The position numbers and the translations under genes are program-made. A stretch of DNA of 9,094 nucleotides from NCBI GenBank assembly GCA_030632525.1, contig DAOVUP010000031.1, positions 1 through 9,094 on the forward strand. Reading direction: 5' to 3'. The notes under the pieces were generated by a model. That model did not search any database, was not told the origin of the DNA, and was given only the letters and a program-made list of their open reading frames with translations. Source of the stretch: Desulfobacteraceae bacterium. Lineage in GTDB: Bacteria > Desulfobacterota > DSM-4660 > Desulfatiglandales > Desulfatiglandaceae. Of this stretch, positions 5,932 to 9,094 are shown piece after piece. Each line of letters opens with the position of its first letter. Position 1 is the first letter of the stretch.

Positions 5932-7257
5932 CTAATAAGTACCCATGGCCCTCTGCAGTCTGGCCTTTGCCAAATGGTACTGAAAGAGTGCAGTATAGTA
6001 AAAGACTCTCGCATCGGACAAATATCTCTGAGCATCAAGCACTTCAACTGAAGTGCTTACCTGGGCCTTATAACGTTCCTCGCTAACCCTCAGGTTTTCT
6101 TCACCCTGTTCGACTCCCTTACGTGTAATCGGGATATTAGTTTCGGCTGTTTCTATATTTAGCACCGAATCTTTGATTTGAAGCTGTATATCTTCTTCCA
6201 TTTGCATCCTGGTCTTCAAGAGTTCATTCTTGATACTTTCCTGCTGTTTTACTGCATAATAGGTCTTGCCCCACTCCCAGAATGTCCACTTCAAAGCGGC
6301 TTGTGCTGCCCAGTTGCTTGCCTGATGGAATTGCCCCCCATTTACCGAAGGAGTGTCGCCCTCCTTTGTATATTCCCAAACAAACACAACCTCGGGATAG
6401 TTTTTGCTCTCGGTTATATTTATCACCTGGTCTGTCTGAAGGAGATTATTGTCTATAAGCTTTATTTCGGGGCGGTTTTTGAGAGCCTCTTCAAGGTATG
6501 CCTGAAAGTCCCCCTTCTGCACTTCATAGACCTCGATGTCTACGACATCTATCTCGGCGTTAACAGGCCTGGATAAAATCGTATTTAATGTAGCGCGGGC
6601 CAATCGGGCCGCATTTCGGGTTCTTACCACATATTGCTTCGCATTGCTGGCTTCCACTTCTGACTGCAAGAGGTCATTTATGGGAGTCATCCCCACCTTG
6701 TAAAAATTCCGCGCCACTTCCGCATGGGATTCCAGGGCCTCGGCCGCCTTCTCCGCTGTTTCCACGGCGTTGTCCGCTGTCAGGATATCGAAGTAGGCCG
6801 TTTTTACGTTTAAGGCCAGGTCGAGAGTCTCCAACTGCACCTCCAGCTCGGACTGATCGATGCCCAACTCGGCAAGTCTGTATGAACTGATCAGGGCAAA
6901 TCCTGTAAAGATAGGCTGTGTCACAGTCCCTTTCCACTGATAATTGTTCTGGCTGCCCACATCGACAGGTCCTCCAAGACTTGAGAAAAAGACCTCCTGC
7001 CTAAACCCAAGCCTTTTGTAGCCGTAAGAGGTGCTCAATTTGGGCAGGAAGTCCGCCCTGGCCTGGTTTTTCACATACTGGGCCTGATCGATGGTTTCCT
7101 TCTTCGCCTTGAGTTTCCAGTTATTGGCCAATGCCTCCTTGACACATTGGTCCAGGGTGTAGATTTTTTTGTCCGCTGCCAGCCCACCTCCAGGGAAAAA
7201 AGCCAGGGACAGGATGAAAAGCACCCCTGACCAGACCAGAGAAGTTTTGACCTTCAT
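5932..7257 (-). CDS. TolC-family outer membrane channel protein
   Basis: With the start chosen here the protein has 441 residues. It has a signal peptide (MKVKTSLVW to about residue 28, GGGLAA then DKK) and two outer-membrane-efflux repeats (roughly 35-220 and 230-440). These are rich in long Ala/Glu/Lys helices, with the typical opener YTLDQCVKEALANN. There is no lipobox. Trimers of this family form an outer-membrane barrel with a periplasmic tunnel for tripartite efflux pumps or type I secretion. The start is set at 7257 because GGAGG lies 8 nt upstream. The in-frame ATG at 7272 has purines only 2 nt upstream and would add MEEKE. No adaptor or inner-membrane pump gene is in the window, so the partner and substrate are unknown. 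A 26-bp dyad lies about 60 bp upstream and element B lies just downstream. Confidence 0.92.
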   Translation of the reverse strand: MKVKTSLVWSGVLFILSLAFFPGGGLAADKKIYTLDQCVKEALANNWKLKAKKETIDQAQYVKNQARADFLPKLSTSYGYKRLGFRQEVFFSSLGGPVDVGSQNNYQWKGTVTQPIFTGFALISSYRLAELGIDQSELEVQLETLDLALNVKTAYFDILTADNAVETAEKAAEALESHAEVARNFYKVGMTPINDLLQSEVEASNAKQYVVRTRNAARLARATLNTILSRPVNAEIDVVDIEVYEVQKGDFQAYLEEALKNRPEIKLIDNNLLQTDQVINITESKNYPEVVFVWEYTKEGDTPSVNGGQFHQASNWAAQAALKWTFWEWGKTYYAVKQQESIKNELLKTRMQMEEDIQLQIKDSVLNIETAETNIPITRKGVEQGEENLRVSEERYKAQVSTSVEVLDAQRYLSDARVFYYTALFQYHLAKARLQRAMGTY

Positions 7258-7314
7258 TTCCTTTTCCTCCATTTCCTTTTATATCGTTGGATATTCATTA
7301 AAACAGGCCTCGAG

Positions 7315-7340
7315 GGATGTCAATGTAAACTTTGACATCC
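7315..7340. promoter_or_regulatory. 26-bp dyad, candidate operator upstream of the tolC family gene
   Basis: GGATGTCAA (7315-7323) and TTGACATCC (7332-7340) are perfect 9-bp inverted repeats separated by 8 bp. The centre is 70 bp upstream of the chosen tolC start. On the minus strand the proximal half contains TTGACA (7318-7323), which could be a -35 box, but no good -10 lies 16-18 bp further on. A dyad this size over a promoter region suits a dimeric regulator. However, its distal half overlaps the end of element A2, so it could instead be a product of that repeat. Confidence 0.4.
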
Positions 7341-7477
7341 ATGTAAAAAGTTTTTTGTACATCGGTTTAGTCCCGCGATTCGCGGGATAGGGATTGGGGA
7401 AATGCGAATTGTTTTAGCATGTTATGAATTAGGCAAATCGAATAATTCAGCAAATCTCGACTTTTTATGGGCCTATC
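7334..7477 (-). mobile_element. Element A2: diverged copy of the element A repeat
   Basis: Read on the minus strand from 7477, the end GATAGGCCCATAAAAAGT matches the left end of A1. After a one-base indel an internal block matches A1 at 24 of 36 positions, including AATTCGCA at nearly the same distance from the end (about 68 nt in both). The other end matches A1 at 19 of 28, including the palindrome core ACTTTTTAC. The copy's own ends pair over a longer inverted match (7323-7352 with 7459-7488, 21 of 30, including TAAACTTTGA). A2 carries an extra hairpin that A1 lacks. No target duplication is visible, consistent with an old copy. Confidence 0.55.
7371..7387. repeat. Perfect GC-rich hairpin inside element A2
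   Basis: TCCCGCG and CGCGGGA form a 7-bp perfect stem around ATT. No T-run follows on either strand, so it is not a standard intrinsic terminator. It could be a REP-like unit or a cruciform-forming site. Element A1 has nothing equivalent at this position, so it may be a later insertion into A2 or a part lost from A1. Confidence 0.5.
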
Positions 7478-7629
7478 AAAGTTTAAACCTACAACTTTAG
7501 GAAACCCCAAGTATGGGTGATCAAGGATACAAGTTAAAGGCACGAAAAGGGGAAATGAACCGATCCTATGGACTAATCAAAGAGGCGGATAACCTCCGAG
7601 AGGGTGATTTATGATCTGTAAATCAAATG

Positions 7630-7658
7630 TTGATTTTCATGACGAAAGAGATTATTAT
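7630..7658 (+). promoter_or_regulatory. Candidate promoter for the radical SAM gene
   Basis: TTGATT (7630-7635) and TATTAT (7653-7658) match the sigma70 boxes at 4 of 6 and 5 of 6 positions, with a 17-bp spacer. A start near 7665 would give a leader of about 177 nt containing the hairpin repeat at 7743-7782. In AT-rich intergenic DNA such matches arise by chance, so this is tentative. Confidence 0.3.
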
Positions 7659-7742
7659 GAGTGCAACCATATAAATAGTGTCTGAATGAAAACTGTCTTT
7701 TTCGTTTCCCCCCTCGGCGGGACGTCAGACTCAAATTTTAGT

Positions 7743-7782
7743 CCTCGAAATACTCAATGTATTCCTGCGGTTGAGATTTTCG
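7743..7782 (+). repeat. Hairpin repeat related to the core of element B, in the radical SAM leader
   Basis: Positions 7743-7773 match the minus strand of element B's core (5819-5849) at 23 of 31 positions without gaps. Shared parts are CCTCGAAATA, TATT, CTG and GGTTG. The hairpin pair G-C in element B is C-G here, a compensatory change. A second, mutually exclusive stem is possible: CGAAATACTCAA (7746-7757) with TTGAGATTTTCG (7771-7782), 10 of 12 paired. It lies 60-100 nt upstream of the start codon. Confidence 0.45.
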
Positions 7783-7841
7783 TCTTCCTTGATCTGAACA
7801 AAACATCCTAGTTTTCGTTCGGACATTAAATAGGAGACCTC

Positions 7842-9094
7842 TTGAAAACACTTCTGATCTACCCTGAGTTCCCAGACACATTCTGGAGTTTTAAACACGC
7901 ACTTAAGTTCATTCACAAAAAGGCTGCCTTCCCTCCACTCGGTCTGCTCACATTGGGAGCGATGCTGCCCAAAGAATGGTCAACCCGCTTGATTGATGTA
8001 AATGTTAAAGCGGTCACTGAAAAGGACCTGGCATGGGCTGATGCCGCATTTATTAGCGGAATGTCTGTTCAAAGAGATTCAGCCCATCAAATCATTGCCC
8101 GATGCAAGGAAAGAGGGCTTAAGGTTGTTGCCGGAGGACCGCTCTTCACGAGCGAGTATGAGGAATTTGATCAGGTCGATCATTTTGTGCTCAATGAAGC
8201 CGAACTAACCCTGCCTCTTTTTTTGGCAGACCTGAAACGGGGATCTGCCAAACCGGTCTACAAGACTTCCGAATTTTCCGACATCTCGGCAACACCGGCT
8301 CCCCTGTGGGAGTTGGCTGATATGAAGCGATATGCGTCAATGAATATCCAATTTTCGAGGGGTTGCCCCTTTGATTGTGATTTTTGTAACGTAACAGCCC
8401 TTTTTGGACACAGGCCTCGCATTAAAAGTTCCCAGCAGGTTATTACAGAGCTGGATGCCCTTTACGGTCTGGGATGGCGTGGGCAGATCTTTTTTGTAGA
8501 CGACAACTTTATAGGCAACAAGAGGTATCTCAAAACACAACTCTTGCCAACGTTGATTGCATGGCGAAAAGACAAAAAAGGAATACGTTTTAATACGGAA
8601 GCCTCTGTAAATCTGGCCGACGACAGGCAATTGATGGAGATGATGGTTCAAGCCGGGTTTGATACGGTCTTTATAGGGATCGAAACACCTGATGAAGAAA
8701 GCCTGGGCGAATGCAATAAAAAGCAGAACAAAAACCGGGATTTGATCGAAAGTGTAAAGAATATTCAACGAGCGGGATTACAGGTGCAGGGGGGATTCAT
8801 TGTAGGATTCGACAGCGACACTCAATCTATTTTTCAACGGCAAATCGATTTTATCCAGAAAAGCGGGATCGTGACCGCAATGGTTGGTCTGCTTCAAGCC
8901 CCTGTCGGCACAAGGCTCTATGAGCGTTTAAAACAGGAGGGGCGGGTGCTCGGTCATACATCAGGAGATAATGTGGATGGCACAACGAATATCATCACTC
9001 GAATGGATCTTGATACGTTGCACGAAGGGTACAGGAAGATAATGCTCCATATTTATTCGCGCAAGCATTACTATCGACGGGTCAGGACGTTCCT
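7842..9094 (+). CDS. B12-binding-domain radical SAM protein (DUF4070 type), 3' end cut off
   Basis: The frame is open for 417 codons to the window edge; from memory family members reach roughly 480-510 residues. The start is TTG at 7842, with AGGAG (7832-7836) 5 nt upstream. It gives the family-typical N-terminus MKTLLIYPEFPDTFWSF followed by AAFPPLGLLT. Residues about 1-140 resemble the B12-binding-like domain. The cobalamin motif DxHxxG appears as DVNVKA (52-57), lacking the His ligand. The radical SAM cluster motif is C175-PFD-C179-DF-C182, followed by FFVDDN (a conserved strand), ETPDEES and GFIVGFD. DUF4070 starts near residue 300. It should bind a 4Fe-4S cluster and S-adenosylmethionine; the reaction is unknown. 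It is divergent from the tolC family gene and has no visible functional partner. Confidence 0.9.
   Translation, partial: MKTLLIYPEFPDTFWSFKHALKFIHKKAAFPPLGLLTLGAMLPKEWSTRLIDVNVKAVTEKDLAWADAAFISGMSVQRDSAHQIIARCKERGLKVVAGGPLFTSEYEEFDQVDHFVLNEAELTLPLFLADLKRGSAKPVYKTSEFSDISATPAPLWELADMKRYASMNIQFSRGCPFDCDFCNVTALFGHRPRIKSSQQVITELDALYGLGWRGQIFFVDDNFIGNKRYLKTQLLPTLIAWRKDKKGIRFNTEASVNLADDRQLMEMMVQAGFDTVFIGIETPDEESLGECNKKQNKNRDLIESVKNIQRAGLQVQGGFIVGFDSDTQSIFQRQIDFIQKSGIVTAMVGLLQAPVGTRLYERLKQEGRVLGHTSGDNVDGTTNIITRMDLDTLHEGYRKIMLHIYSRKHYYRRVRTF

Larger units (their letters stand above)
7258..7841. other. Divergent intergenic region between tolC family gene and radical SAM gene
   Basis: These 584 bp lack a convincing gene. 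From left to right they hold the tolC ribosome-binding site, a 26-bp dyad (7315-7340), repeat element A2 (7334-7477) with a GC-rich hairpin, and a stretch of 150 bp with nothing recognisable except a 33-codon ORF of low credibility (7513-7614). A candidate plus-strand promoter (7630-7658), a hairpin repeat (7743-7782) and the radical SAM ribosome-binding site follow. I compared the leader with cobalamin and cyclic-di-GMP riboswitch signatures from memory and saw no match. Confidence 0.6.

Noticed and set aside
5793..6047. 84-codon minus-strand ORF overlapping the tolC 3' end and element B
   Set aside because: It is out of frame with tolC and its second half is simply a translation of the palindromic repeat. 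ORFs of this kind are usual over repeats.
7513..7614. 33-codon plus-strand ORF (MGDQGYKLKARKGEMNRSYG...)
   Set aside because: The composition is protein-like, but the only Shine-Dalgarno-like AGGA lies too far upstream (about 11 nt) and I recognise no family. It was kept out of the gene list for lack of support.
7391..7841. Cobalamin or cyclic-di-GMP riboswitch in the radical SAM leader
   Set aside because: I could not find the conserved B12-box or GEMM core sequences. The only structure seen is the repeat-derived hairpin.
7731..7916. 61-codon minus-strand ORF
   Set aside because: It overlaps the start and ribosome-binding site of the well-supported radical SAM gene on the other strand and has no recognisable features.
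8337..8768. 143-codon minus-strand ORF inside the radical SAM gene
   Set aside because: It is a shadow of the plus-strand coding frame, which carries the cluster motif and clear family similarity across the same bases.

Overview
The window looks like a Desulfobacterota-type (former deltaproteobacterial) genome, or a close Gram-negative relative. The protein families and gene order fit this: FtsE, FtsX, an EnvC-like LytM protein, a CtpA-type S41 protease, a YibQ-like deacetylase, a TolC-family outer-membrane protein and a radical SAM protein of the DUF4070 type. The intergenic repeats have a style common in that phylum. The assignment is inference from memory of families; only 24 nt of 16S rRNA are present.

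Layout. Positions 1-24 are the 5' tip of a 16S rRNA gene on the minus strand, running off the left edge. Upstream of it (25-256) is an rRNA control region: boxA, two tandem TTGACA promoters with 17-bp spacers, and an A/T-tract UP element. From 7257 down to 268 all genes are on the minus strand. In transcription order they are tolC family, ftsE, ftsX, envC-like, ctpA and the yibQ/DUF610 gene, followed by the rRNA operon. At the right edge a plus-strand radical SAM gene (7842 onward) is divergent from tolC and is cut by the window end.

How the genes work together. FtsE (ATPase) and FtsX (membrane subunit) form the divisome ABC complex that drives EnvC-like activators of peptidoglycan amidases. 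The EnvC homologue here lacks the zinc-binding and catalytic residues of the LytM fold, as E. coli EnvC does. CtpA and the DUF610 protein commonly sit next to EnvC, so 268-5678 reads as a cell-wall hydrolysis and division module. The tolC-family gene may be a separate unit.

The most interesting part is non-coding. Element A is a MITE-like repeat present twice in opposite orientation: 2718-2849, flanked by perfect 7-bp direct repeats, and a diverged copy at 7334-7477. Element B (5747-5925) is a 179-bp near-palindrome with 22-bp terminal inverted repeats and a hairpin exactly at its centre. A sequence related to that central hairpin, with a compensatory base-pair swap, recurs at 7743-7773 in the leader of the radical SAM gene. 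No defence system, CRISPR array, tRNA or transposase gene was seen.
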